This document shows positions 20,421 through 30,856 of a DNA stretch of 64,000 nucleotides, piece by piece (the stretch's first letter is position 1; every line of letters starts with the position of its first letter). The notes beneath the pieces are model-generated. The model worked only from the letters and a program-made list of their open reading frames with translations, did no database searches and was not told where the DNA came from. Source of the stretch: Mortierella alpina (lineage: Eukaryota; Mortierellomycota; Mortierellomycetes; Mortierellales; Mortierellaceae). The stretch spans positions 36,001 through 100,000 of the forward strand of contig JANATF010000027.1 in the NCBI GenBank assembly GCA_029449245.1. The letters are read 5' to 3'. The translations under genes were made by a program, and so were the position numbers.

Positions 20421-20829
20421 GTAACATCTGCGCAAAGATGATACAGTAGTTACTTATGAAATTTATGAAATGCTCTGCCATAACGACACGTTAACTACAT
20501 AACACCTACACACAAGACCTCTATGGTGCGTATACGTAAAACGTGGAGGAATTGCATTGTTACTAGATCCGAACACTTCTTGGCTCACGTGTTCATTTAC
20601 AATAGTACAGATCCGTTACACCAAGTACTATGCCTCCAAGAGTGTAACAGGAGTTGAGGGCGCATCGTTAGAGACCAAAACAAGGATAACGCCAAGCCGT
20701 AAGAGACTGGAACGACCTTGCTCGGACCCTCACAGACATAGATAAATAGACGCTGCTTTCCTCTGCAAGAAGATCAGACTTTGCCTGCCTTATTAAATAT
20801 CATATAAACCCACATCCCCTGACCTCCTC
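20421..20829. other. Intergenic, nothing recognised
   Basis: About 400 bp with no supported gene, repeat or RNA. Confidence 0.35.
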
Positions 20830-21172
20830 TTGTTGCATCATTAGCCCGCCCGCATCGAGAACGGGAATTCTCGAGAACCCATCTCTCTCCACCGGTGCAA
20901 AGCTTGCCTTGCCAAACTCTCTTCTCCAACTCTGGAAGACACAGCACATCGACACAATGTTGTCCACGCGATCGTTCGTGATGCGCGAGAGCAACGAAAT
21001 CACTGAAGACCAACGCTGGAACTTTGAACTGACTGAACCTTTGCATAAATTCATAGCAGGCTAGACATACCGCAAGGACCTTTCATGCCCTGAAAAGTGG
21101 CGTGAAGTCATAATGGAAGAAATACTTCTACCAATCGTTGCGTGCAGAGGGCCAAACGATCTTAGTAAGTCA
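20830..21172 (+). pseudogene. Possible broken reading frame with one internal TAG
   Basis: A + strand frame reads smoothly from about 20833 through EDQRWNFELTEPLHKFIAG to a TAG at 21061. It continues in the same frame with TYRKDLSCPEKWREVIMEE up to a GTAAGT donor at 21162. Coding character on both sides of the stop suggests a decayed gene or an unrecognised small intron. No family recognised. Confidence 0.3.
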
Positions 21173-21275
21173 TAATGAAGAAGAACAGTCACACAAGTTA
21201 CAGCGCTTAACATGTTAACCTTAAAAACACAGATGCCCTGTGACTTGAAAAGGCCGCAGAAAACCTTATCTGTAA

Positions 21276-22100
21276 CTAATCTAAGCCATCGAGGCGATAC
21301 TGCTCATTTTCAGAAGCTACTCGATTAACTATGCACGCAGGTAATAAACATTTGCAGATCGGTGCGGCCATGCATGGCTTGCTCCGGGATGCGTCGGACC
21401 GTAGATTGAGAGGATCCAGTATGTTAATTAGAACTAGCAGTTGGTGCTGCAGTAGCCTTAGCCTTTGGTCTGGAACGTTTTGTCTCACGGAATATTCCGA
21501 TGACATCGTAGTGATGCCTTCCGAAAGTGATTGAAACCATCCCTGGAAAGCTTCATTCTTTGTCCACATCTGATCAAATGCCGCGTAGCCCATGCAAAAC
21601 AGATCCCCGTCCTCTTCAACACTCATGACCTGTCCGATCGCCAATTGTTCAGCACGCCAGAGCCAGAATGGCGATTCTTTGCCTTGCTGTGTGTACGTAT
21701 CATTAAAAATGAAGCGAATCTTGCCCATGGTCTTCTTCAGCAAGCTGCCTTGCTTGTCGGTTGCGAAGTGAAGAAATTGCCCTTGTCTACGGAGAATGTA
21801 TGACCAGCAGAAATACTGTCCGACAAGAAAGCATGTGTACCGCAGCACATTGTTTCTTCTTTGCCCGTCGGTATCCATCCAGCCCAGAAGCTGTTTCTCA
21901 GTGATGTAGTACAGTCTCGATTGGAGTTCTTGAGCAGCAAAAAGGATAGGGTCGTGGTATTTTTTGATCAGCTTTTCGGTTTCAGTGAGTTGTTTGTGCC
22001 TGTCAGAGTAGAATTTGTACCAGACAGTTATGCTGGCACCGAATAGCACGCCGATTAGGGAGACGCCAGCAGCGATTATGCTGGCTTTCGGGTCAGACAT
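21276..22100 (-). CDS. Membrane-anchored protein of unknown function
   Basis: Single exon, 274 aa. Residues 8-28 form a transmembrane helix (IIAAGVSLIGVLFGASITVWY) right after a short N terminus. A charged helix follows (TETEKLIKKYHDPILFAAQEL). The remainder is a soluble, Trp/Phe-rich helical domain with conserved-looking segments such as FLVGQYFCWSYILRRQGQF and GQVMSVEEDGDLFCMGY. I recall similarly built uncharacterised proteins in bacteria and fungi but cannot name a family with confidence. No intron, compact, and flanked by long non-coding DNA. Confidence 0.65.
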   Translation of the reverse strand: MSDPKASIIAAGVSLIGVLFGASITVWYKFYSDRHKQLTETEKLIKKYHDPILFAAQELQSRLYYITEKQLLGWMDTDGQRRNNVLRYTCFLVGQYFCWSYILRRQGQFLHFATDKQGSLLKKTMGKIRFIFNDTYTQQGKESPFWLWRAEQLAIGQVMSVEEDGDLFCMGYAAFDQMWTKNEAFQGWFQSLSEGITTMSSEYSVRQNVPDQRLRLLQHQLLVLINILDPLNLRSDASRSKPCMAAPICKCLLPACIVNRVASENEQYRLDGLD

Positions 22101-22404
22101 GGTAAAATAGTTGCGAATGAACGGTAAGGATCAGAGCGATTTACATGCAGGTGTTATAAAAATTACATATCGTGGTGGTGCAAATGAGCTGGTGAGCGAA
22201 CAGAGGTACAGAACAAAAAGGAGGCAGCGAACGAAAAGTGATTTCTTAAATAGCAGCAGACACTGGCACTAAATTTCATGACATGCAAGGCCAGGGATAC
22301 TCAAGTAAGTGCGCCGCGAAGGGCGATGCTTGTCTAGACTTTGTTCGGTCTGTTCATATATAATAGCTGTACATAAATGCATATAATCATTGCATTTCCT
22401 AACG

Positions 22405-22516
22405 TCTTTCCCACCACTGGTGGCTGTGCAGTCTAGACACGGAGCTTTCGTGGTCCAGCCTCATGTCTCCCTGAAAATCTTTCCCACCACTGGTGGCTGT
22501 GCAGTCTATTCACCAG
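22405..22516. repeat. Direct repeat of about 30 bp, 74-bp spacing
   Basis: CTTTCCCACCACTGGTGGCT and the following GTGCAGTCTA occur at about 22406 and again at about 22479. Each copy also holds a small palindrome (CCACCACTGGTGG). The remainder of 22101-23011 shows nothing else I can name. Confidence 0.8.
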
Positions 22517-23011
22517 CACACACACTGTCACAACTGTGGGAATTCGAGACTGAAACAGTCTGGACTCAATGGTCAAACCACTGGCTATATCCGACGACCT
22601 TGGGATAAGACTCCCTCCTCCATCGGGACATCTCGAGACCATTCGTGACGATTTAAACAGGTTGATCCTAAGGGTGCAAATATTGGAGATGCATGGGCAT
22701 GACCACCATTCGTCTATAGCATAATGCCTTTATCTTCAACCTGTAAATATGTATATAAAACAATCAAAAAACTGGAGTTTCTTACCCGGCCTATGGAAGG
22801 AAAAAGAAATGGACGACTATGACAGAGGGTATCGTGCAGACTGGTGATGAAAAAGGAAAAAATAAGGAGTAAATTCCATGTGCACGGTGTACATGAGAGT
22901 ACTCAGTCAGCATCAGTCGCCGATCACCAAGCCTACTTTTGATCTTTTTGTCGGACTCGCAGGTTGTTTGTTGATCGCCTATGCTGCTAGAGTCTGTCGA
23001 GGAATTTTTTT

Positions 23012-25017
23012 TTATTCTCTAATTATAGCATGGACATCATTATTTACTCTGCTTTCTATCGCGGCCTCGGACCACATCCTTAGTCGTTCCTGAGCTACAT
23101 GTCTCCAGTCATGTCCTACGGCTCCTAAGCACAGTGGACTGTCTGAGTGGTAGCTGTCAATTTCCCAGACGTATTCTGCAAAAGGCATTATGACAATCAT
23201 ATGGTTTCCTGATGGTGGAGGTGAATCGTCCTCCTCAAGGCCATCGACTTCCTGTTCTTCTTGAAGTTGATCTGTCTCCCGGTCACTGAGTAGCCAATAA
23301 TGCAGGCTTCGAAGACTGATATCTTGATCCGCAGCATAAGGATCATACTCGGCTTCCTACCAGACGTGATGAAGAGGGCAGATTGTAAGATTTGGTTGCT
23401 TCCTGCAACTGAATACGGCTGTGAGAACTTTTACTCACATCCTTGCATATGCGGCTCAAAATGGTCTTCACGGCTTCGCTTTGCGAGCACGGCTCCTGAT
23501 TTGCTAGAAAATTGAAGAGCGCAAGCGTACAGCATTGTCCAGAATTTGTCTATTAAATTTTGGTATCATCAAAACTGTTAGGTGACACTAGACATAAAAC
23601 CGCGGCATCTTACAACCCGATAGCATTACCTGTCGGAAAGAGATGGGTTCCTTTTTTGGTTTCGGCCGATCGCGCCCTACGCCCATAGTCAATCTTTCGC
23701 ACCGGTTCCATGGTCCATTATCCAAATCAAAAGATACCGGTATCTGTGATGAGTCGGGAGCATCTTCAGCGTCCAGCTTGCCCATCAGCCTGCGGGTGTC
23801 ATACGAGTTCCAATAGCAAACCAAGTATGCGAGATGTTCAGCACGGCTCTGCTCATCCACGTTGTCCTTAACAAGAAGCTTCGATGTCACCATGTATGGC
23901 GAATTCATCCAGTAGAACCAATGGTTTATGAAGACTAGAGTGGTGTTAGAAATTGGCATACACGCCTACTGTCATTGCCCATTGATACGTCAACTCACCA
24001 GGGTCGTAGAGAGCTTCGAGTAATTGATCTTCATCTGGAACAGGAAGGAGTGATATCCAGCACTTTGGCGCCTACAAATATTAAAAAAGAATAAGACATA
24101 AGAGGCGATCCCCAACAGAGCGTCATCTGACTGAATTCGTGAATTATCCTCACCACTTTGTCCGGTAATACCAAGCTCATAACAAAATCAGCTTGCCTCT
24201 CCAAATCAGTGAAACGCTCATGAATGCCTTCTCGTGTTAGACGCCCAATATGTTTCACAAATGACATGTAGCCACTGTCCTCGTCAATTTTCTGTTGCTG
24301 AAATATAGCTACACCATACTGGACAATAACTTGGCAATCATCCAGGCTCCAACATCCGATAATGTCCTCGATGGCTCTGCGAAAACGGCCAACACGCATA
24401 AGATCAAGTACGTGTCGAAGCTTTGCTGCTCCAGCAGAATCGGGGCTGTCGTTGATAATAGTTTCTCCTAAAGCTGCTTTGAGCAAGAGATCAGAAACCG
24501 CGTGGTCGAGACACTGCGCTTTTCTTTTTCGGCATTGATGATATTCGTCTGTTGTTGATAAAAAGCTTACATTCATCAAAGACGAATGGCAAATGGGCTC
24601 CTCCAGGTTTTGCTGTCCTGTCCGCTCAAGTTGAACGTTGATATCTTGTTGAACAGTCGTATTGCGTTTCGCCTGAGGTAATGGCCGCTCATTAACTGCT
24701 TCTCGTTGATCCTGATGGTTGTCAGGGCCTTCTTCATGTCCGTGTTGCACAACCGTAGGGAGTCCTGCCATAAACTCCTCCAAGCTTGCGAAGGCTTTCT
24801 TGTTGGCCTGCCCGAGCTTTTTCTTTTTGTCCGGTTCCTCTGCCAGCACTGCCTCCATCAGGATGGAGAAGAAATTCTCCAGAAATGTTTCTGAGTTGCT
24901 ATACCACCGGAGAAGATGTCTGCGAAGCACGTCTTTTCTGCGCTCCAGGTCATGATCTCGCCGTATTTTTTTCACAACTGCCCAATGTTGGTGAAGCCTT
25001 TGTTCAACAGTGGTCAT
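23012..25017 (-). CDS. Five-exon protein of unknown function, 565 aa
   Basis: Exons 25017-24154, 24071-23999, 23934-23630, 23549-23439 and 23356-23012 splice in frame through GT-AG introns of 64-82 nt. The N-terminal part is basic and helical (ERRKDVLRRHLLRWYSN). The middle is Gln/Asn-rich and disordered. Residues about 195-420 are hydrophobic-helical (RHVLDLMRVGRFRRAIEDI, HWFYWMNSPYMVTSKLL). The C terminus is acidic, then MIVIMPFAEYVWEID and a basic end. No catalytic motif is evident. The exon chain is coherent in every phase, which supports a functional gene. Family not recognised. Confidence 0.6.
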
Positions 25018-25171
25018 TATAGCCTATATTCGATAGCGTCAAGTGTAAGTTGAATGGAAAGATCGATTTCCTTGATGTACGAGTTGTCTATCTGTAAAAT
25101 AGGCGCTACACCAAATTTTACTCTAACATCAACGCAATTGTTACCTTTTCCGCGTGGACGGGATGAATCAA

Positions 25172-25405
25172 CGGAGAGACGGATGTGGATGGATGTGATG
25201 GATGGATGTGGATCGATGGATGGATGTGATGGATCGACGGATGGATGGATGGATGAAGAGTTGGATGGGTGGAAGCGTAGTAATGGCGTTGTTAAGAATA
25301 CATTACTTTCGAATCGTGACTGGGAACGTAGTAATTGCGTTGTTAAGAATACATTACTTTCGAATCGTGACTGGGAGCGTAGTAATTGCGTTGTTCTGGA
25401 ACACT
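25172..25405. repeat. (GGAT)n followed by 48-52 bp satellite, composite 2
   Basis: GGAT/GTGAT tetranucleotides at 25172-25270 run into about two and a half units of a satellite with words AGTAATTGCGTTGTTAAGAA and TCGTGACTGGGAGCG. It has the same order of parts as the 20.3 kb composite but without a recognisable 28S head. Confidence 0.8.
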
Positions 25406-26013
25406 CTGGAGAAAAGTACAAGTGACACCTCGCCAAAGCCAGTTGTTCAAGCAGAGAGCGCAGCCAGTTGAGTCGAGACTCTGGATCCAGGCCAGGTCTA
25501 GGTCATGGCCGATTCGAAGTGTGAGGCTCAGTTCGATGCTCCCCATGCACCTGCCAACATTGGTGTCATGTAAGTAGGGAACCAGGCTTTAAATGACGGA
25601 CATAATAGTCCTCGTTAGGTTTCTGTTGCGCATACGGTCGGATCCGAGCCAAATCAAAACTTAACTGCCACGCAAGAGTGATCCAGATTCTAGCCTTATG
25701 CTAGATTAGACAGCCTGGTCTGGCTGTGCAATTAAACACTCTTGTAAACTGAGAACCAGGGCCAGGTTCCCAAAGAAAAGGCCCAGAGCCTGGTTTCAGC
25801 GAGAATATACACAAACATCCATGTCATGCTTCGATTCTCTATTGTCTTGGGCAGGGGGTGGTCTATTCAAACCACGTAAAAATGTCTGTTGTACTTATAA
25901 ATACTGCTTTAAGTGCTAGTGCTAGGCTCTTTTAGAAGGCAACATTCGATTTCAAATTCACTTGTGCCTCACCCCTTTTTTATCACGCTTCTCTGCGCCC
26001 TTTATTCCTTTTC
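25406..26013. other. Intergenic, upstream of the 392-aa gene
   Basis: Several GAACCAGG/CCAGG words recur (25584, 25752, 25763, 25796), partly as inverted pairs. No gene recognised. A TATA-like TTATAAATACTG stands at about 25895. Confidence 0.35.
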
Positions 26014-27192
26014 ATGACTTCAGAAGTATCTTCACACGATAAAGGCGAAAATAACCAGGACCTTTCACCAGAGATCCATGCACGTCGACCACGAGCAGCC
26101 AGCCAAGAGAGAACCAGGTTCGAAATGGATCCCCTCCCCCGAATCCTATCTTACGAGGAGTTTAAACGTGCCAACAACGAGCATCACGCCAAGGAGCCCC
26201 GAGCATGCCCAACATATGAGGATACTGAATATGACAAGCAGCTCTTACCTTTCAAGAGTGATAGAGACGAGATGTTCTGTTTGGCATGGCTCAACAAGAA
26301 TTTAAACGCCTGCACCTGTTGTCAGATTGCCACTCCCATTTCCGATCACGGGATTGGTGGCACATTTCGCATATGCTACAAATCGCCACGACAAAACAAT
26401 CATCGCATTCTGATTCTTGACGCGCTTAAAGCAAAGTTGCTCATTGCTGGCACTACCTGTGATGAGCAACAATTTACTATTGCACTGTTCGACAGCCAAG
26501 CATCTGACGAGGTCATCGCAGACCTGTGCCAGCAAGTCAGGCGCAATCAGTTTATCTCCACGCGCTGCATGCAGCAGGCAGTATATGAGGCAGCAAGGCA
26601 AGGTGTGAATGCTCAGATCCCAGTGAAAGGCCATCCCGTTGAAAAAGCAACCATGGATGAGGATCGGGGTGCCGGCATGCACATCTATCGTGCACATCAA
26701 GTACTTGCTACCTACCTCCTATCAATGGACTCTGCATACAGTACGGACAGAGGAGTCGATGTGAACCGAGCATTCAGAGCTGTTGGGAAGCGTTTGAAGA
26801 CTGACTACCGTACCGAGAACTACTCAATGTATGCTGGCATTGTGATAGGGATTCTTCTTGGTGGAGTTATGCGGTATGCAAAAAACGAAATCAAGAATGA
26901 TTCTCAGAGAGTGGAAAAACTAAAGCTAGCATTCCAAGCTGTAGGCGTAGCGGTTGGAGCAGCGCCTATTGTAGGAAGCATTATGGGTGGAATTATCAAC
27001 ATGATATCTGGGCCTATAGCAAAGCGCATTTTTGACAGCAAATCCATTGATGAGCATGTGCCCCGTCTTGGAGCGGCCATTGAAGATCGTACTCGGAAGT
27101 ATGCAAAATATGACGAGCAACACATGCTGCAATGGCAGGAGTTCAATCGTCAGCTTGGAAAGACAATGCGTCACTGCGGATTTTCCTATTAA
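26014..27192 (+). CDS. Protein of unknown function with Gly-rich C-terminal membrane hairpin
   Basis: Single exon, 392 aa. The first 60 residues are disordered and basic. A soluble domain of about 170 residues follows, with a CTCC motif near residue 98. Residues about 275-293 (YAGIVIGILLGGVMRY) and about 312-345 (VGVAVGAAPIVGSIMGG) are hydrophobic, Gly/Ala-rich segments separated by a charged stretch. They could form a membrane hairpin or a pore-like region. The C terminus is charged. The second segment resembles Gly-zipper repeats. No family recognised, and a membrane-active role is only a possibility. Confidence 0.55.
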   Translation: MTSEVSSHDKGENNQDLSPEIHARRPRAASQERTRFEMDPLPRILSYEEFKRANNEHHAKEPRACPTYEDTEYDKQLLPFKSDRDEMFCLAWLNKNLNACTCCQIATPISDHGIGGTFRICYKSPRQNNHRILILDALKAKLLIAGTTCDEQQFTIALFDSQASDEVIADLCQQVRRNQFISTRCMQQAVYEAARQGVNAQIPVKGHPVEKATMDEDRGAGMHIYRAHQVLATYLLSMDSAYSTDRGVDVNRAFRAVGKRLKTDYRTENYSMYAGIVIGILLGGVMRYAKNEIKNDSQRVEKLKLAFQAVGVAVGAAPIVGSIMGGIINMISGPIAKRIFDSKSIDEHVPRLGAAIEDRTRKYAKYDEQHMLQWQEFNRQLGKTMRHCGFSY

Positions 27193-27423
27193 GTGATTCC
27201 ATACTTTGCTTCCTCGAATATATTGAATTGTGTATCTCAGTACCCCTTAAGATATGCCGTGCGGACTTGTTGGTGGACTGAAATGTCTGAGGGTGAATCA
27301 AGGCATCTCTCACGGACCAATTGAGAAATCATGAAAGGAAACATATCAAAGCACAGGCCACTCGAACACATTAGCTGACAATCTACAACGCGTCCGACGA
27401 ATTCGACGCAAGGATTGGAGAAA

Positions 27424-27482
27424 GCCGACATCGAAGGATCAATAAGCAACGTCGCTATGAACGCTTCGCTGCCACAAGCCAG
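27424..27482 (-). repeat. 28S rRNA fragment (minus strand), left of the gene block
   Basis: 59 bases match 28S rRNA on the minus strand from CTGGCTTGTGGCAG to GATCCTTCGATGTCGGC with two mismatches. The start of the fragment (27482) faces the 28-61 kb block. The fragment at 62001 starts at the same rRNA position and faces the block from the other side. Confidence 0.85.
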
Positions 27483-27567
27483 CACCAAAAAAAAAGATGT
27501 TGATGTCGAGGGGTGTGGAAAAAAAAATTAGCACATGAACACGCATCAATTTTTCAATGTCTCGCGT

Positions 27568-27955
27568 AGTAATTGCGTTGGTAAGAAATACATTTTGAAT
27601 CGTGACTGGGAGCATAGTAATTGCGTTGGTAAGAAATACATTTTGAATCGTGACTGGGAGCATAGTAGTTGCGTTGGTAAGAAATACATTTTGAATCGTG
27701 ACTGGGAGAGTAATTGCGTTGGTAAGAAATACATTTTGAATCGTGACTGGGAGCATAGTAGTTGCGTTGGTAAGAAATACATTTTGAATCGTGACTGGGA
27801 GCATAGTAGTTGCGTTGGTAAGAAATACATTTTGAATCGTGACTGGGAGTGTAGTAATTGCGGTAAGAAATACATTACTTTTAAATCCGTGACTGGGAGC
27901 GTAGTAATTGCGTTGGTAAGAAATACATTACTTTTGAATCCTTGACTGGGAGCTC
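27568..27955. repeat. 48-bp satellite array
   Basis: About eight head-to-tail units of AGTAATTGCGTTGGTAAGAA + ATACATTTTGAATCGTGACT + GGGAGCAT, with one 3-bp shortened unit and slightly longer last units. Open frames on both strands across the array are due to the 48-bp (3n) period and are not genes. Confidence 0.9.
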
Positions 27956-27968
27956 GCCAGTCGTTTAT

Positions 27969-28304
27969 TTACGCGCGCGGTCCGAAGATATGACCCCCGC
28001 CCAGCTTTTCCAGTTCTTGCAAGTGCTGAACCAACTTTTCATGGGACTTCAGTGACTGGTCGATAAGATGCCCAATTAAATTGTTCTGAGTTCTTTGGCG
28101 ATAATGAATTGTGTGCAGCTCATCTTCAGCTTCCTTGTCAGGAATTTGTGTTGCTCGCGCTCTAATTTTCATTTCGTCGTCTGCCAGTGTCACAGCGATT
28201 TTTTTCTGTTCTTGAATGGTTGCTGCATAAGAAAGACATGCTTTGTAGTAGGTCTTGATCAAAAATGTACACTGTTCAACGGCGGCGGTAACACTATTGA
28301 GCAT
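27969..28304 (-). CDS. Short coiled-coil protein
   Basis: 111 aa, nearly all helical, with heptad-like Leu/Ile spacing (KSHEKLVQHLQELEKLGG near the end) and a Tyr/Lys-rich first helix. No known domain. Its stop lies just inside the satellite border. Upstream at 28450 the minus strand has TTTAAATACC as a TATA-like box, preceded by three GGCTAAGT-type motifs (28496-28540). A short upstream exon is possible. Confidence 0.5.
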   Translation of the reverse strand: MLNSVTAAVEQCTFLIKTYYKACLSYAATIQEQKKIAVTLADDEMKIRARATQIPDKEAEDELHTIHYRQRTQNNLIGHLIDQSLKSHEKLVQHLQELEKLGGGHIFGPRA

Positions 28305-28495
28305 ATGCCATTAATTCAAATTTCAGTCAAGTATGCGCGGAACTTTGTTAAGCCATTAAGCGGTTATCGTTTGATGTATTTACTTGACTCTTGTCATTTT
28401 CATGCTCATGATGTCCACACCTCTTTTTACAAGACATCTGCTTCATAGGTATTTAAACACAAGTTGTGTACTTTTAGTAGGTGGAACATTCGAGC

Positions 28496-28540
28496 TGGAT
28501 ACTTAGCCCCAATACTTAGCCTCATACTTGGCCCCTGATA
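28496..28540 (-). promoter_or_regulatory. Three GRGGCTNAGTA motifs
   Basis: On the minus strand GGGGCCAAGTATGA, GAGGCTAAGTATT and GGGGCTAAGTATCC stand head to tail about 50 bp upstream of a TATA-like TTTAAATA box. They have the same orientation as the gene at 27969-28304. Confidence 0.55.
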
Positions 28541-28662
28541 TCTAAACATTACTCAGCCGGTCTAGGCAAGTCCTATTCACATGATATGAGAAGCTCGGTG
28601 TTTCGCGTTCCTTTGTCGGCAACAATTACACAGTTTATTGCTGATTGTATGAAACGTGAAAA

Positions 28663-29331
28663 TTAACACGAAGAGAACCTTGTATGTTGCACGATGAGCC
28701 CGGGGGCCAGCTGGATTATGCGGTAGCGCCCGAGCTCTGCAAAGGCAAGTTGCTGAAATGATGTGTACTTCGAGTAGGGTACTAACCACTCATTGACGTC
28801 CTTGCGCGTTGGCCAGTGAAGCATCAACAATTGCATGAAGGCATCCTCTTGATTTGTAAAATCTAATGGACGTGTTTGAACGACGGCATCTCTGGACCTT
28901 CGAAACAGGTGCCTTTGATATAAATCTGAAAAAATATGGTCTTCCTCGAGCGAGATATATCTTGCACGACATTTTCTTTCTTGGATGCTGGCGAACAACC
29001 GGTATTTAAACTTGCGAGAAACTCTAAAGTTGCCGGAAATGTGCTCGAACCGCTCGTAGAACTCTTTGTAGCTCATTTCCTCAAACTTAATACCTGCAAG
29101 TCGGGATGACATAGTAAGCACCACTTCCAAGACCAGAGTTCATGTAAAGCTACAGATCACGTTACCTGGAACATCCAACGGTCTTTGTCGATACCTCTCC
29201 CATCTGTCCTGAAGATCGTGCGTATCGCTTTTAGAGTCATTCAATAGCACCTTCAATTTGTTTATAGTATAAAGCCTCTTTTCAGGTGCTGTAGTGGGAA
29301 TATACACGGTTCGTTGTCGACAGTAGGGCAT
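28663..29331 (-). CDS. Protein derived from the Rep-helicase junction of a Helitron transposase
   Basis: Two exons, 29331-29166 and 29093-28663, give 198 aa. The first half (VYIPTTAPEKR, DRWERYRQRPLD) aligns with the end of the Rep part of the protein at 50495-56079 (VFLPTDLPENR, DKWTKYLNRPVN). The second half (FEEMSYKEFYERFE, EDAFMQLLMLHWPTRKDV) aligns with its helicase lead-in (FEHMTYIKYFELY, EDAFMHLLMLYHPWRQDV). The intron sits at the same place and in the same phase. The catalytic HUH and Walker motifs are absent, so it is neither nuclease nor helicase. The frame is open and has its own TATA region, which suggests a retained role such as a regulator or an interaction partner of the transposase. 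Confidence 0.7.
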
Positions 29332-29567
29332 GTTACAAGATATGTGGGAAGAAAAGTAGGTCTTCTGTTCGATACGACAATAAAATTAGTCCCTAGGCAA
29401 AGATATTTATATCAGCTCACATCAGTCCTTGCATGAGCCAAAAGGAATGGCTTCGGTGGGGGCTAAGTAAAAAAAAAGAGGAATACTTTATGCATCGTAC
29501 CGGTTTTAAACACCGTCCTTTGACGTGTGGGGGAGTGAGAGCAGCCTAATGTAATCCGTAAATGTTC

Positions 29568-30113
29568 TTATTGATGTTCCCACATCTTCAGCATCAAAAA
29601 ATCTATGGCTCTCTGTCGAACTTGCTCCAAACGGCGGACATTAGCCCTCCCATTTCTATATACTGGCAGATTTATCCCAGCTTCTTCATATATATCATCC
29701 CATATCTCCAAGTCCTCCACTCCCCAATCGGGGTGATGTTGATATCTAGTGCCTCTATGGTCAGGCGCTCTCCAGTCTCCGGGAATAAATCGTATAAGGT
29801 CAGCGAGCACAATGAGCTTCACTGTTACGTCCGCCAGTTCCTCTTGAGCCTCGATAAGCATGCTTGAAATATCTTCAACCTTCTCACGGGCACGTTCGAC
29901 GGCCTCAACAGGGAGGTTATTCAAGCGATCTCCAGACCTTGGTGGCTCTTCACCGGTACTATTCACCGGACCGTTGACTTGCATTATGTTGTTGATTACT
30001 GCTATCATGCGCCTGGATAAAAGCAAAAAGAAAAACATGTTCATAAATGAGTAGCAGAATAATCTGGCTCCTCCTAAAGCGTTACGTACTCACCGGTGCT
30101 CGTTGACGTTCAT
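29568..30113 (-). CDS. Small helical protein of unknown function
   Basis: Two exons, 30113-30094 and 30012-29568, give 154 aa beginning MNVNEHRRM. The tiny first exon is supported by a GTGAGT donor, a CAG acceptor and exact frame. The middle is helical (AVERAREKVEDISSMLIEAQ) and the C-terminal third is Trp/Asp/Arg-rich (PGDWRAPDHRG, EDLEIWDDIYEE). No family recognised. The TATA box CTATAAAATAG (30148-30158) and GAGGCTTAGTCG (30167-30178) on the minus strand give the standard promoter of this block. Confidence 0.6.
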
Positions 30114-30147
30114 GTTTGCGATAGTCTTTTTTTTTATTAGAATTCCC

Positions 30148-30180
30148 CTATTTTATAGATCTCTAACGACTAAGCCTCAT
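30148..30180 (-). promoter_or_regulatory. TATA box with adjoining GAGGCTTAGT motif
   Basis: The minus strand reads ATGAGGCTTAGTCG (30180-30167), then after 9 bp CTATAAAATAG (30158-30148), then the ATG at 30113. This is one of the clearest examples of the shared promoter layout. Confidence 0.6.
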
Positions 30181-30220
30181 CGAACGTCGAACGCTGAACA
30201 AAATACTAAATGACTACGGC

Positions 30221-30643
30221 TCAAAACAACTCCTCAAACCGTTGCACAAGGACATGGATTTGGCCATATGTTGGAATTACGCCATAGTAATAGACGACAG
30301 TCTTCTCATCTTGAAGTACTTCTTTGCCTCGCAAGGATCCGGCCATAACGACAGGCCAAGGACAACACTCTGGTCGGCAATCCACGTTGATAAGGCGAAG
30401 TTTAAGAACCTTTGTCTGCGTATTAGCTAAGATGCTGACCTTCTGGTCCTTGATGATGCTCTTGAGTTCTCCAATGGAAGCTGTATGTGGAGCTGTGACT
30501 GTGAATGCCTCCTCTATTTTGTCACCCTCAATAATGCACCTCAGCTCTATTTCAGTATCTCCATTTCTTGACTCGGGCTCCCTGTTCTTAGCTCCCTTCT
30601 TGGCGTCTGTGCAAGACTTCAAAAGAGGAAAATTCATGTTCAA
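30221..30643 (-). CDS. Stand-alone CRN N-terminal-like protein on the gene block
   Basis: Single exon, 140 aa. A basic, disordered start of about 28 residues is followed by a CRN-type ubiquitin-like fold: LRCIIEGDKIEEAF, IGELKSIIKDQKV, LKLRLINVD and the final IHVLVQRF strand. No effector domain follows. A GAGGCTGAGTATG motif (30708-30719) precedes a TTTAAAAA box (30681-30690) on the minus strand. Together with 47206-47544 it puts host-type CRN header domains inside the Helitron-centred block. Confidence 0.6.
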   Translation of the reverse strand: MNMNFPLLKSCTDAKKGAKNREPESRNGDTEIELRCIIEGDKIEEAFTVTAPHTASIGELKSIIKDQKVSILANTQTKVLKLRLINVDCRPECCPWPVVMAGSLRGKEVLQDEKTVVYYYGVIPTYGQIHVLVQRFEELF

Positions 30644-30680
30644 AGTTTAGTGAATGAGGATGCAAAGAGATCTGAAGCCC

Positions 30681-30740
30681 TTTTTAAATTAAGCATGACT
30701 ACGGGCATACTCAGCCTCTTCGGTCAACACTAAGCCTGTG
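30681..30740 (-). promoter_or_regulatory. Promoter with two GGCT-AGT motifs
   Basis: The minus strand has AGGCTTAGTG (30729-30738) and GAGGCTGAGTATG (30707-30719) in front of AATTTAAAAAGG (30680-30690), upstream of the CRN-like gene. Confidence 0.55.
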
Positions 30741-30856
30741 AACCTTGTTTTCTGGAACTAAAACCGCCCGATGACAATAGTTGCCATGGCACATTCCGTA
30801 GAATGAGATTCGTTTAGAATGAGTTTTTAATCCACGAACGCTTTTAGACTGGATAA

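Noticed and set aside
23012-23093. Membrane-type frame on the plus strand at 22878-23093
   Set aside because: It is antisense to the last exon of the five-exon gene, which is supported by consistent splicing.
27439-27945. Open frames across the 48-bp satellite
   Set aside because: Period divisible by three keeps frames open; the products are repeats without other support.
27568-27955. CRISPR array
   Set aside because: Units are contiguous repeats without unique spacers, in a eukaryotic context with spliced genes.
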